Shown here in pieces: positions 22,602-34,600 of a DNA stretch of 64,000 bases (position 1 is the first letter of the stretch; the number at the start of each line of letters is the position of its first letter). Where the stretch lies: NCBI RefSeq assembly GCF_026151205.1, contig NC_087080.1, positions 8,017,297 to 8,081,296 on the forward strand. The letters are read 5' to 3'. A model generated the notes under the pieces. That model did no database searches. It saw nothing but the letters and a program-made list of their open reading frames with translations, and had not been told where the DNA came from. The DNA is from Bolinopsis microptera (Eukaryota > Ctenophora > Tentaculata > Lobata > Bolinopsidae). Position numbers and translations under genes: made by a program.

Positions 22602-23389
22602 TACTGTACCATTGACAAACTGCCGCTTCCCTCGTAGCTGTTAAAGGAGACGTATTGAGTCGTAGGTGTAAATTCCACACATGTTTTACATATGTGTGGA
22701 CAATACCGGACCTTTGAACATGTCGACTAATCGACTAGTCGACTAGTCGACTAATCACAATCGACCTTACATTAAAATGTAAAGGATGAAGAAACATTTC
22801 TTTATTAGTAGTGCTGACTGGTGAGTCGGTGACTTGTAATTCACAAAGTTACAAGACAAAATACACAAAAATGTACCAGTTTAAAAGACCAAACTATAAA
22901 ATACCTATAACATCCGCACTGTTAACAGTTCACTGTTCAGTACAATTTAACAATACATACACTACTAAACGTACCAATGCTTTATCATAACCCTAATATA
23001 GGTATTACACGAAGTTTGTAACCTAAAAAATAAGATTGACTACGAATGTACACAATGAAACTAACAAACATTTCAATAGCTAAAAGTAAAAGAGAAAATA
23101 CGGTTAAGTGTAAACAGGTAAAGATGGAGATAATCTCAATTATTCCTTATTATCGATAAGAACCAACAATATTCCAGCCAAGAAGGTCTGGTAAACTTGA
23201 AAAGATCTAGTGCCAATTACAGCGACTAAATAACAGATACTACTGCAGAGTAATAACCACAACTTTACAACTGTAACGTAAACAACTGTGAGAGCTTTGT
23301 GGTTAACTGTGTGGTTATGTCACGTGATCATCTGTTTAGATAACAGCTTATATTACACTCTATATACTTAGGTAAATACTTACTAGTAA

Positions 23390-23500
23390 CCACCTGTAAC
23401 TACTAGTAACCACCTGTAACTACTAGTAACCGCATGTAACTATTAGTAACCGCATGTAACTATTAGTAACCACCTGTAACTACTAGTAACCCCTAGTTAA
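23390..23500. repeat. ACTAGTAACCACCTGTAACT minisatellite
   Basis: Five to six copies of a 20-bp unit with CACC/CGCA variants, immediately before the next array. Confidence 0.85.
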
Positions 23501-23514
23501 TCACTATAAATCAC

Positions 23515-24045
23515 TACTGGTGACTACTTGTGTGTGTGGCTGGTATGTGGTTGTCATGGTAACTAACTATGTGTGGCTGGTATGTGGTAGTCATGGTGAC
23601 TACTTGTGTGTGGCTGGTATGTGGTTGTCATGGTAACTAACTGTGTGTGGCTGGTATGTGGTTGTCATGGTAACTACTTGTGTGTGGCTGGTATGTGGTT
23701 GTCATGGTAACTACTTGTGTGTGGCTGGTATGTGGTTGTCATGGTAACTGCTTGTGTGTGGCTGGTATGTGGTTGTCATGGTAACTACTTGTGTGTGTGG
23801 CTGGTATGTGGTTGTCATGGTAACTACTTGTGTGTGTGGCTGGTATGTGGTTGTCATGGTAACTACTTGTGTGTGGCTGGTATGTGGTTGTCATGGTAAC
23901 TGCTTGTGTGTGTTTGGCTGGTATGTGGTTGTCATGGTGACTACTTGTGTGTGTGGCTGGTATGTGGTTGTCATGGTGACTGCCTGTGTGTGTGTGGCTG
24001 GTATGTGGTTGTCATGGTGACTGCTTGTGTGTGGGGCTGGTATGC
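23515..24045. repeat. ~38-bp minisatellite (GTGTGGCTGGTATGTGGTTG)
   Basis: About 13 copies of a unit made of GTGTGGCTGGTATGTGGTTG and TCATGGTAACTACTT, with 2-bp length changes in the GTGTGT tract. Three overlapping plus-strand ORFs (LVCGCHGNYLCVW repeats) are artefacts of the array. Confidence 0.95.
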
Positions 24046-24670
24046 GATGAACGTGCCGGCACGTGTCTACTATTGTAAATTAATAGTTGTATTATAGTAT
24101 ACCAGTATAATAAGCCATTCACAGAACATTGTAAGGTATTCATAGATTCGTCCAGGTTAGTGAATAATAATAGACACGTCCAGGGTAGCGAATAACAATA
24201 GACACGTCCCCGTGTCTGTGTGTAATTTAGATCTCAGCATAGTATTATATGTGCACAAACGATCTATCAATCCTTTTATCAGCACATCTGTGCATGTTTG
24301 GGGTTTGTTATCTGCAAAATGGTATCTAGGCTCCCAAAGGTAGTGGAGACCTGATTCAATGGAACAATAGCTTCATTGATAATTTTATAAACAGATCTAT
24401 TGAAGCATGCCTCGTTATATCCTATTATAATAGTATTATACTCTTAACTCTATATATAATAGTGCACATCTTATCCACCTAAACCTTTGAAATTCCACTA
24501 AAACTAGTGGTTACAAAGCAGGCGTAGTTCACAAGTTAATGTTCAATTAATTACTAAAAAAGGGCGAATCACAAATAAAACATATCATACAATAAGAGAA
24601 AAGAAGCCTCACCAAGATGCCAACAATAGGGTATCCCGCACGAAACTGCGATTACACAGTTTAGGTTTAT
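24046..24670. other. non-coding stretch
   Basis: Unique AT-rich DNA with a small duplicated phrase (GTCCAGGTTAGTGAATAATA and GTCCAGGGTAGCGAATAACA, 24150-24205). No exon. Confidence 0.3.
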
Positions 24671-24674
24671 ATAT

Positions 24675-24935
24675 GTATACATAGAGACAAATGAACAAAT
24701 AGACAAACAGACAAATGTACGAAAAGACAAATGTACGAAGAGATAAAACATGTGCGAAGAGACAAATGTACAAAGATACAAATGTACGAAGAGAGACAAA
24801 ATATGTAAAAAGAGACAATTGTAGACAAATGAACAAAGAGACAAATGTATGAAGAGACAAATGTACGAAGAGACAAATGTACGCAGAGACAAAATATGTA
24901 CAAAGAGACAAATGTATAAAGAGACAAATGTACAT
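24675..24935. repeat. AGAGACAAATGTACGA minisatellite
   Basis: About 16 degenerate copies of a 15-17-bp unit. Read on the minus strand it yields three overlapping false ORFs rich in SLRTFVSSYICLF. Confidence 0.92.
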
Positions 24936-27363
24936 CAAAGGTCATAGCGATAGATATAAGTTATATAACGATATAACGATCACATACAGTGACATTACAC
25001 GGTAAGATAGCAATGAGTGAAGTTACATGCAGCTATTACACTTGTATACCATCCAATTGCTGTGTACTTATCTTACTGGTAATTTCTAGTAACCAGTAGT
25101 TACCAGTAGTTACCGGTATAAACCACTGGTAACCACTGGTAACCGCTAGTTTCATGCAGCTATTACACTTGTATACTATCCTAGCTGAGTGCTTATGTAA
25201 CTAAGTTACAGTACTTTGTACATTACAAGCTTAGCTTCAACCTTATGATGTGTATTTTATATACACGTATAGTGTTGTCAGTGTATGTATACTGTATAGT
25301 ATGCTAGTATGGTTAGTCTGCAAATGTATGCATGGTATTGTTTATGAACACTTATAACATACTGCTACATTGACTCTAGAGTCTAGACAAAGCTACCTTT
25401 ACCACAAGCATAACTACATGGCTTTCTTATAATCTTAGATGATAATACTCTTAGGTATACGACAATAAATCATAGCACATTTAATCTTCGAACGTTTCAC
25501 CCCCAATACTTTAAGACTTTGCACCCTATCCTAAAAACTCAGTTTCAAAAAGCTGGGGTGAAATGTCTACAATTAGTGTTGATGTCTATTATCTAGCACT
25601 ATTAGCACTATTAGTATTATAGTGCAAGTGAGATGGTAACGTTTTATTAAATTGGGTGATAAGACACTTTTTATACGGAACGCTCAAACTGAAAGTTCTA
25701 GTCGGCGAGCATTGGACTTTTTATAAGATACAGAACCTGCGCAAATTATTAACAAGCAAACTGGGATATTATAAGAAGCATATTATAAGAAACATATTAT
25801 AAGAAACAACTAATTAGACGTTTGGAAATGTTTTAACTGCACTTCAGCACTGTTTAACTTAACACCTTTAAAAACTGTTATGAATCGTTTTATAAACTTT
25901 TATACTATTACTAACCAGTGTATAATGTATATTATAGATTATTGTGTAAAGTTATTGTTAGCTTTCCATCTCATTTGGGAGTTTCACTAATTTCACTTTA
26001 AACACATAAGTAGTAACAAGTATTTACTCACTTTAGTAAATTATTTAATTATTTTTTACTAAATGTAATCACTTATTTAATGAGTAATGAATTTATATTC
26101 ACTTAATTAAATTATTAATAATAAGGTTTTACTCACTTAGTTATGTGTCCGACATTGTGCCGGTCCTGTCCCCGCCTTCACATTCCTAGAGCATAACTTA
26201 AATAACTAAATTGAGTAATTGGTTATCTTAATTAACAATTAATCATCACATCTCATTGAAATTTTAAAAGTGCTGTTTAAAATGAGCAGATAATGTCTGT
26301 CGTAGGGTGATTCACTGCAGTGCTGTCAGATGAACTATGCCTTTGAAGTCACAAAACCTCCCCCAAATTGTTCTGCCCTAGTACTTAGTGTCTCAGGATT
26401 CCCAACACTAACTAACTAAGTAACTGAGTAACTGAGTAATAAGTATAGGTACAAGAGCTGCGTCTTTTAGACAGGCCGCCGCTGCAAAAACTTCAGGACT
26501 TGAAAACATTTTTTGTTAAAAAGTGTCTGAATTAAAATGCAATGTTTGTACTTTGTACAGGTTCAATCTCTGCAGGTTTACAATTCCGCTGCTAACTTTA
26601 CACGATGTATTCCTCTGGGTTTTAAACCCTATATAGTAAATCCAATCTAAGGCTCCCATTCTGACTACACACGACACAGACACATTACCTCTATCATTAG
26701 GCTCACGAAGTACTGGGACAAAACTTAATATAAGTCAATCTATAGCGAAATATGGGCCTTGTAAGTGAGTAAGTGTTGTTGTTAGCGCATGTGTACTAAG
26801 TACTATTGCAGTAACGACAACATCCTGCTTCAATACTGACATCACAACAATTTGGCACCTCGTCATATCATGTATTATAGTGGCTTTATATTAATTGAAT
26901 AAACTAATCAATAATTTGCTCTTAATTTGGCTGCCGGACAGTTGTTATATTGCGCCCAATCTAGATCAAGCTACCATGGGAAGATGACGAATCAAAACCA
27001 ATTAAAAACTGCTTGATTTCCTACAATTTAATTGACGACAACTAATTCCATGAAGAAGTGGGTCGGGTGTTCGTAACAAGTATTAGTCTTGCTGTAGGCT
27101 GTAGTAATAATATAAAACACTAATATGTAGCACTAATATGTAGCACTAATATGTAGCACTATATAGCAATAACAAGCTAACAGCAAGTCGCCTCCAATCA
27201 GCTAATCCTTGATTTGATAATTGATTAGCTGTGGTAATAAAAGTTACGTTTTTAATAATCACAAGAATTGTAGTACTCACTAAGAAGTCTGATCAGTGTT
27301 CAGATTTTATCAAGTCACTTCTTAGTGTGTACTACGTGATATTCTCACTCAGTATACATTAAT
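24936..27363. other. non-coding stretch with dispersed repeats
   Basis: Contains the repeat shared with 19.8 kb (25560-25840), short GTAACCACTG repeats near 25090-25150 and a triple TAATATGTAGCAC near 27121-27160. No exon with splice-site support. Confidence 0.3.
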
Positions 27364-27492
27364 AATTAGAACCCGATTCAACGTGGCCATTTCCTTTCCC
27401 AAACGATAACATACATTATATGAACAATCAAACCGCCGATTTGCCGCGGCCGTTTCCTTTCCCAAACTCCGCAGTAAATCGGGGTTCTACTG
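27364..27492. mobile_element. pogo/Tigger-like MITE fragment
   Basis: Begins TTAGAACCCGATTCAACG and ends AATCGGGGTTCTACTG followed by TA. Internal GCCGCGGCCGTTTCCTTTCC and TCCGCAGTAAATCGGGG match the family at 6365. The left end has lost the canonical CAGTA. Confidence 0.55.
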
Positions 27493-27494
27493 TA

Positions 27495-27632
27495 CCACGT
27501 GCTACTACCACGTGCTACTACCACGTGCTACTACCACGTGCTACTACCACGTGCTACTACCACGTGCTACTACCACGTGCTACTACCACGTGCTACTACC
27601 ACGTGCTACTACCACGTGCTACTACCACGTGA
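27495..27632. repeat. 13-bp array ACCACGTGCTACT (E-box array)
   Basis: About ten perfect copies, each carrying the palindrome CACGTG, starting immediately after the right end of the MITE. It explains the YYHVLLPRATTTC ORFs. Confidence 0.95.
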
Positions 27633-30600
27633 CCAGCACATCACACGATAAGAAGAAACATCGGCAGACTTCAAACAGCCGTGCAAATTGTAACCAATTT
27701 ATTCATTTCAATACACTTGCCAAGTATATTTCAAATTCAATACACTTGCCAAGTAGCTTTTCAGAATATAGCGCACACTAATGACAAGTAGTTTTACAGC
27801 ATAATAGACAGGTAATGTAGGTAATATCACAGGTAATGTTGCAGTTGGGTAGGGTTGCAGGACAATTTCACCCGTCAGATTGACGTATTATGTTGAATTA
27901 GTCGAGTGAATGACTTTTAGAGGTTTGAGTGTGAGCAATGTTGTGACTTGAGATGCAGCAAAGAGTACCAGCATTTCATCTTCAGCGCAATTATCATTAG
28001 TAATTACCGAAACCAGCGGAGAACAATTAGTAATTACCGAAACCAGCGGAGAACAATTTGTGCTCTAAAATAGAATTCAAACGTTCTTGGAAGGATTTAC
28101 TATTTTCAGACAAATTATGTTTTAAAGTTAGCATTATTCTGGCTATCTCTATACAGGAGGCTTACATAATTTGGCTTAAATTAAACCCTTGATCGATAAC
28201 AATCAACGGACGGTGTTGCATATGGTACGAAGCCATTATCATATAGTATTTCGTATATAGTATTTCGTATATGCATACGAAACATAACACACTCTATTAT
28301 TTGTAAGAATGTTGAATTGTTGACTGTAATTGATCCAGGGTACAGAAACATATCTTCCCGCTCTTTTCGCCTCCGCATAACTCTATAATTATATGGTATG
28401 TGACTCACTACCGAATCTGTTCAATGCAGCTCACGCGTTCAAAGCTTTCTTTTGTAAGGATTTACAGAGGACAGCTAGGTGGTAAATTCACGTGTTATTT
28501 ATCGGCCTGCGGCCATGGACCTTTTTCTCAGACCTCAGTGTCAGTTTTAAAGGTAATGGACCGTTAAATTCCATAGAATATTTGAGTTTAAAATATAACA
28601 ACATTCCTTGTTGTGTGTTCCTTGTTATGTATATCAACACGCTCAAGATGAGTATAATAGTATAATAGCCGGAAAAAAAGTTGTAAACTTCTATTCAAGT
28701 TCAGAATTCTAAAGAGAAAGAACTGTTCCAAAAGAATTGTACTAATATAGGTAACGTAGTAATAATACATTATTACGGTAAACCGTTTTAAATATTTTAA
28801 AAAGGTACGTAAATAACATTAACAATGAAGTCAGCAATTGTGTTTCAGGCTTTGAAAATAACTACTTTAAAATAACTACTTTAATTATGGATGATGAACA
28901 CGTGTTCTCCTATCTCACAACATCGCCAAATCACCTCATTTTGATGTATCTTATTTTAAAGTTAGTATAACTTTACAGACAAGGGTAACAGTGGGTATCG
29001 TGTTGTCTATGACACGTGAGAGAAGCTGTTAACCAATCAGCTTCCAGCACCGAATAAATAAATCTCTATATCAATTTTCCAAGTCAACTTTACCACCTCT
29101 TCAACATTTCCCACGCACATTAAATATCCTTACGTTATTTATTACTTCGTACAGCCCAACTCTAGAACTTATCGTCCACTACAAAATATGACGGAGTACC
29201 AACCAGCTCCCTACTTACCACTAGACACTGTGAGTGTGAGTTTGACTAGTAGAGTAGTACAGCACACTTAACCTCGAATTGTCTACGATAACTACAGTAT
29301 CTACTCTCTCAGACAATTATTTAGGCTGTAATCGTTCGAACAGACATAACGGACGAACAAAAAAACAAACCTGTCTAATAATCACACTAGTTTGATCAGG
29401 ATATTGATGCTGTTAAAATTACACAGGATGATCTACATTAACTCGTAAAAATAGCCCTATTTTTGCGGACAACGATACAATTGTAAAGGCTTAACGTTAC
29501 GAAGATAAAACTAAGTTAAAGCTGGTCTCTAGGTCTTATAAAGATAAATATCTTCTAATGATAAGCCATAACCAGGATAATCTTCGAAAAGAGCATTTAA
29601 CTTAAATCACATTAATAACTACCACCGTTCGGGCTGATTGCTTTCACCACATTTAAGAGTTTTGATCTTAATATGCATTATATAGTTAATCATACATAAT
29701 CTAAATGTTTCATGGAAGCGTAAAGCATGGAAGCGTGAAGAAATAGATTAAAGATTTAATTCTCACTGTTCCTCGCCAATCACTTAATTAATTACCGTGA
29801 ACACCCTAGAAAAACGTGACTTAGCATCACTACTGTCTTCAAGACAATAGTTGCTATGACAACAGTGATAATTACGCTACTGTCCAGTTCACACACGGAA
29901 ACAGCTTAATACTTTAATAATAGCATTAACAGCGCGCTCCACCAATCAGGCAGCAGTACAGTGGTCACGTGATCAGAGCTGACCTATGGGAAGGAGTGGA
30001 GAGTGAGATGTGGGATCTGCGAGCACTGACATGTGAATACCGATTGAAAGGTGGAAATATTGCTGTTTTTTGGTATTGCGGCTATCATCACTTAGTTTTT
30101 AGCGGAATACATGATAATAAATATTCACAATATAAGCAGTGAAACACAGATCTGTTTTTTCAATATGTATTTACATAAATAATGGTGGGTATAATAAGGA
30201 ACAGAACATTTTCCAAATAGTCACGGTTACTATAATATTTTAGGCCATCAGATCACTTGCTTGATAGTAGTTCTCGACAGAATTATTGCAATTAGAGAAA
30301 GTTTGTAAAACATTCTAGTCAGACAGTTTAGAGCGTGACACAATATGACACCCTAACAACGCGACCAGTTGCCATGGCAACCATAGTGAAGGTAGAATAC
30401 AGGCTGTCAACAACGTCAACAAGACACGAACCAATTATCAGTGATAGACTAGTCCAGTAGTACACCAGGTCACGTGTTCTAGAGCTTGTACCACGTGATG
30501 TAATGTTCTAGTCACGTGATCACTGTTCTAGTCACGTGGCTCACTCTCCTGTTGACTGTCACGTCACTTTTCAACATACTCAGTTTACAGGACTGTACTA

Positions 30601-31648
30601 TCCAGAGTGTTTTGAAGGTACAGCCTGGTACGCTGTACAGTGTACTTTCTCTGTAATACAGAGTCAACACTGTACTACTAGAACACTCTTGCACGGTTAC
30701 CAAGGCTACCAAGGCTACCAAGGTTACCATGGTTACCATGGTTACCATAGACTACGGTCGTTCAGGGAAAGCAGCGACCTTCAACTGAGTGTCCTCCAAT
30801 GAAGTGTATCAGAGGCGGCATTGCTTTGTTTTGACGCGTGACTATCATCAGCTTGCAGTAGCTACCAATCAAACTTGTGAGGAGATAGCACGTGTTCGAA
30901 CAAAGCCTCACAAATGGTGAAAAAGAGGTCAAATTTATTTCAGAATATTTTGTCCCTTTTTATTGTCTGTGGGAATATTTTACTGCTTAAAGACTTTATA
31001 AAACTCAGATATTTTACATTAAAACGTGTATAATGCTTAGGCGGAATAAGTTACGTGGCATATACTTTTAAAAATTGGATTTTAAAATAAATTATCAAAT
31101 ATGAAAATAAAGAATATATTATATTTCATACACCAGCCTCACTCTACACACAGTCTTAGCCGAGCAGCTAAATAACAAAACAGCTTTTTGAACAATGTTC
31201 AATATATAATATAACGAACTTTCGACATCGAAATTTTTCTTGAAATAATAAATACTCGTCATAAAATGTAAAATATGTTGGCAAAGTGTAATATTCGCAT
31301 ATTCTACACCAGCACATTTTACATTTTCACCACATACAGCTCACAGCATACAGCAGTCAGATAGAGCTTCGTGTTCTAGTCCGAGAAGAGAAAAAGAGAT
31401 AAAGAGATGATAAGTGAAAGGAGAGGAGAGATAAGGAGGTGTAGGGAGGGGGTAGGGAGATTTCAATATCATCTTCCTTCTTTAGTTCTTTATCTTAGTT
31501 CATTAGTATCTGATTCCTGCAGTTAACCATCTCTAGATTCCTTGCATTCCAGCACCTCATCCCGTCCCAACTCCATACCCCACACCCCACCCCGCTCTCC
31601 GTCTCCCTTCACCTCTCTCCTCTCTCCAACTCTCCTCACGATACCACG
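27633..31648. other. long non-coding stretch upstream/downstream of unknown genes
   Basis: Includes a two-copy 30-bp repeat (TAGTAATTACCGAAACCAGC, 28000-28060), clustered TCACGTG motifs at 30470-30545 and a GGTTACCAAGGCTACCAA array at 30695-30755. The ORFs here are short and motif-free. A possible first exon at 29188-29229 is listed separately. Confidence 0.3.
29188..29229 (+). CDS. possible first coding exon (MTEYQPAPYLPLDT)
   Basis: An ATG opens 14 codons ending exactly at a strong donor, ACT|GTGAGT. No downstream exon was identified, and the residues match no family I know. It is offered only as a candidate first exon of an unplaced plus-strand gene. Confidence 0.15.
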
Positions 31649-34600
31649 CTATTCATCCACAGGGACCCGGTCACCACCAAAGCATCTGTTCTTACACAGA
31701 CAGTCGCAGGAGGAGCTGATCGTGTTCAACAACTTTCCAAAGTTTGTGGTCTGAGCTTCAATCACGGTACCTGAGATAAATTAGCATGTGATGGAGGCCG
31801 CTTAATTACCGTGACGGAGTTAGTAAGTAACGGCTCAATTACCGTGACTGACTAACCGCGTTTAACATTGTAAGAGATAGCACTAAATCTAGAGTCACGG
31901 GACTGTAAGTCTGATATACCGGTGCTTTCCAGGAGGTCGTGACCTGGTCTCAGTTAGCGAGGGAAACTAACAGTCAGTCACATTCCGATTAGAGGTCATG
32001 TTAAATAGTTAAATAATTAGAATATCCCTGATTTTATAACAGTTAATTAAGTGTTTACCGAGGGAGATGAGACCGAGGATGAGGAAGCAGATGAAAATGA
32101 TGTGGAAGTCAGTCGTGTTGGACTCGGGGTACAGATCTGAAATTAATTAGTAATTAGTAGTAATTAATAGTAATTAATAGTAATTAGTAGTAATTAGTAG
32201 TAATTAGTAGTAATTAGTAGTAATTAGTAGTAATTAGTAGTAATTAGTAGTAATTAGTGATAATTAGTAGTAATTAGTAGTAATAAGTGATAATTAGTAG
32301 TAATTAGTAGTAATTAGTGGTAATTAGTAGAAGTTATAAAACATACAGTCTGGATAATGGTGAGGGAAAAAATATATTTTCAAATTATATACTAACTAGT
32401 GTAACCCGGCCTACGGCCGGGATTTCACTGCCGCAGTTAAAAAGGGTGGGAGTAATTACCCGCTGAGTCAAAACCCGCATTAGGTGACCCAATAGTTTCT
32501 TAAACAATAATCTCATAATCAGTTATTTCTTGTGGATAATTTAATCATTATTAGGCACCACATTCCATGATCATAAGGTCTGAACACCGAGTATTACACC
32601 TCATCACTCCCGTCCTGAACCGCTTTCTATTTTTATTTAAATCGTTATAGAAATTAACCCTTGTTAACTCCGCACCACACCCGCATATTATATTTGAAAA
32701 CACGCATAACATTGTCGTATGAACTCTCTCTCTCTCTCTCTCTCTGCAGTCCAAACAGACCCCAAACACTAACAGTACTCCCTCCCCTAATAAGCTTAAG
32801 GTATAACATTACAGCAAATCTTCCGGGCTAATCCAATTATGACGCTACTTAAATGCAGCAGATAACATATTACACAGTAATGAGAGAGAGCGAGAGAAAG
32901 AGAGAGCAGGCCCCGTAACTCTTGCCGTTCTGCTCAAGCAACTTTATGTAACATTTGTGGTACAAAACCATCAATAAAACCACTTACCACCGGCCGATTT
33001 TTAAAAAAATTTCCTATGGGCTTCATCAAAGTTTTGTCGACACTATACCGAAAAAATCAGTCCCGTAACTCTTACCGTTTTTTTTGTATAACCGACCGGA
33101 AATTACACACGGACAGACAGACAGACAGACACACACACACACACACATTCTGGTGTTATTAAGGTGATAGTAATAGTCTAATGCACAAATACTGACAAAC
33201 ATTACACACACATCTACACAAACCAAATCTTACCTCCAAATCCGATAGTAGTGAAGGAGATGAAGGTGAAGTAAACAGAGTTAGAGTAGGACCAGTTCTC
33301 CTTGTAGGTAAGGTAACCTGGGGAGAGAAAGTGAAACTAATTAGAGAGAAAGGGAAACTAACTTGAGAGAAAGGGAAACTAACTTGAGAGAAAGTGAAAC
33401 TAACTCGAGAGAGTGAAACTAACCAGAGAAAGTGAAACTAACCAGAGAAAGTGAGGATGACAGTGAGACAGAAAGCTGCAGTGATGAGTTGCTGCATTTT
33501 CTCAGTTTGTTCATCTTCTAGCCCGTGTGTAAGTCCTGAAACAGAAGTATTTGATATTCAGCAGCTTCACATCTTGGTTTTACATATAATTCGTAAATAA
33601 TTCATTACTTAATCAGTCACAAGGTCATGAGTAGACTCGGAGTGATTTTGTGACCAATTAAGAGTGATTAAAAGCTTTTAAGTGTGGTGGACGGTTTTAT
33701 TCAAAGAATTCAGCATTAAGAGATGATTTGTCTGTAAAAGCTTGGAATTAAAGAATAATGTTCCGCCTAAACGACAATTTTATATACTTGGCTGGTAAGG
33801 TAGCAAGGTCTGTACACTAGATAATAAGATAGTACTGGATCATGGATTTCTAAGCAAATATTTTTCTAATAAGGCTACTCTTTGTACATATTAGCAGATA
33901 ATATTGGTACGTGGTTAAGAAAATTCCAGAGCTTGTATCTTTTTATGTATTAAAACGGCATACATTAGCATACGTTAGCCCGGGAGGCACTGACTTTTGT
34001 TATCCACTGATTAGATTAGAAGTGGTGACCCTAAGAAATATGTTAGTATCTAGTACACTGCTGGAATGTATTATTCTAACACATAGTTAGTACTCTACCA
34101 AGTTAGTACTTTACAACTGCACAATGGCCGGCAGCCGGCTCTTGGCAGACATAGCCTGTAATAACCGTATCCTCATCCGGATGAGTAAAGTTTGACATTC
34201 TTCAGAATTCAGATTATATGGAATGCAATAAAGCACTTGGGTGGAGTAGATGATCAGTATATTTAGGCCGCTCTAAAAATCTGATAGGATCTCTAAAATG
34301 CTCTAATTCTACCTAGGTTATTAATCTTCACGCAGATCTTAACGTTGGATCGCGATCTTTTTCAATTACCATCATTAAGAAGAGGCATACTTTTCGTCAC
34401 TCTTAATTGAAGCTTATGCGACCTTCCTTTTTTTAACCTACCGAAATTTTATCTTCTTACCCTCCAAAATATATCTCCTGATTGGGGGATAAGAAACATT
34501 TTGAAATTTTCTACAGAAATCTCCTCTATTTAAATTTGTGTCAACTCAAAGGAATGTTTGTCAACAAACATTACTCAAAATGTAAATTATATTGACAACA

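Noticed and set aside
23717-24097. Cys/Trp-rich ORFs (LVCGCHGNYLCVW)
   Set aside because: Three overlapping frames of a GT-rich minisatellite, no start context or splice sites.
24569-24945. Three overlapping SLRTFVSSYICLF ORFs
   Set aside because: Artefact of the AGAGACAAATGTACGA array.
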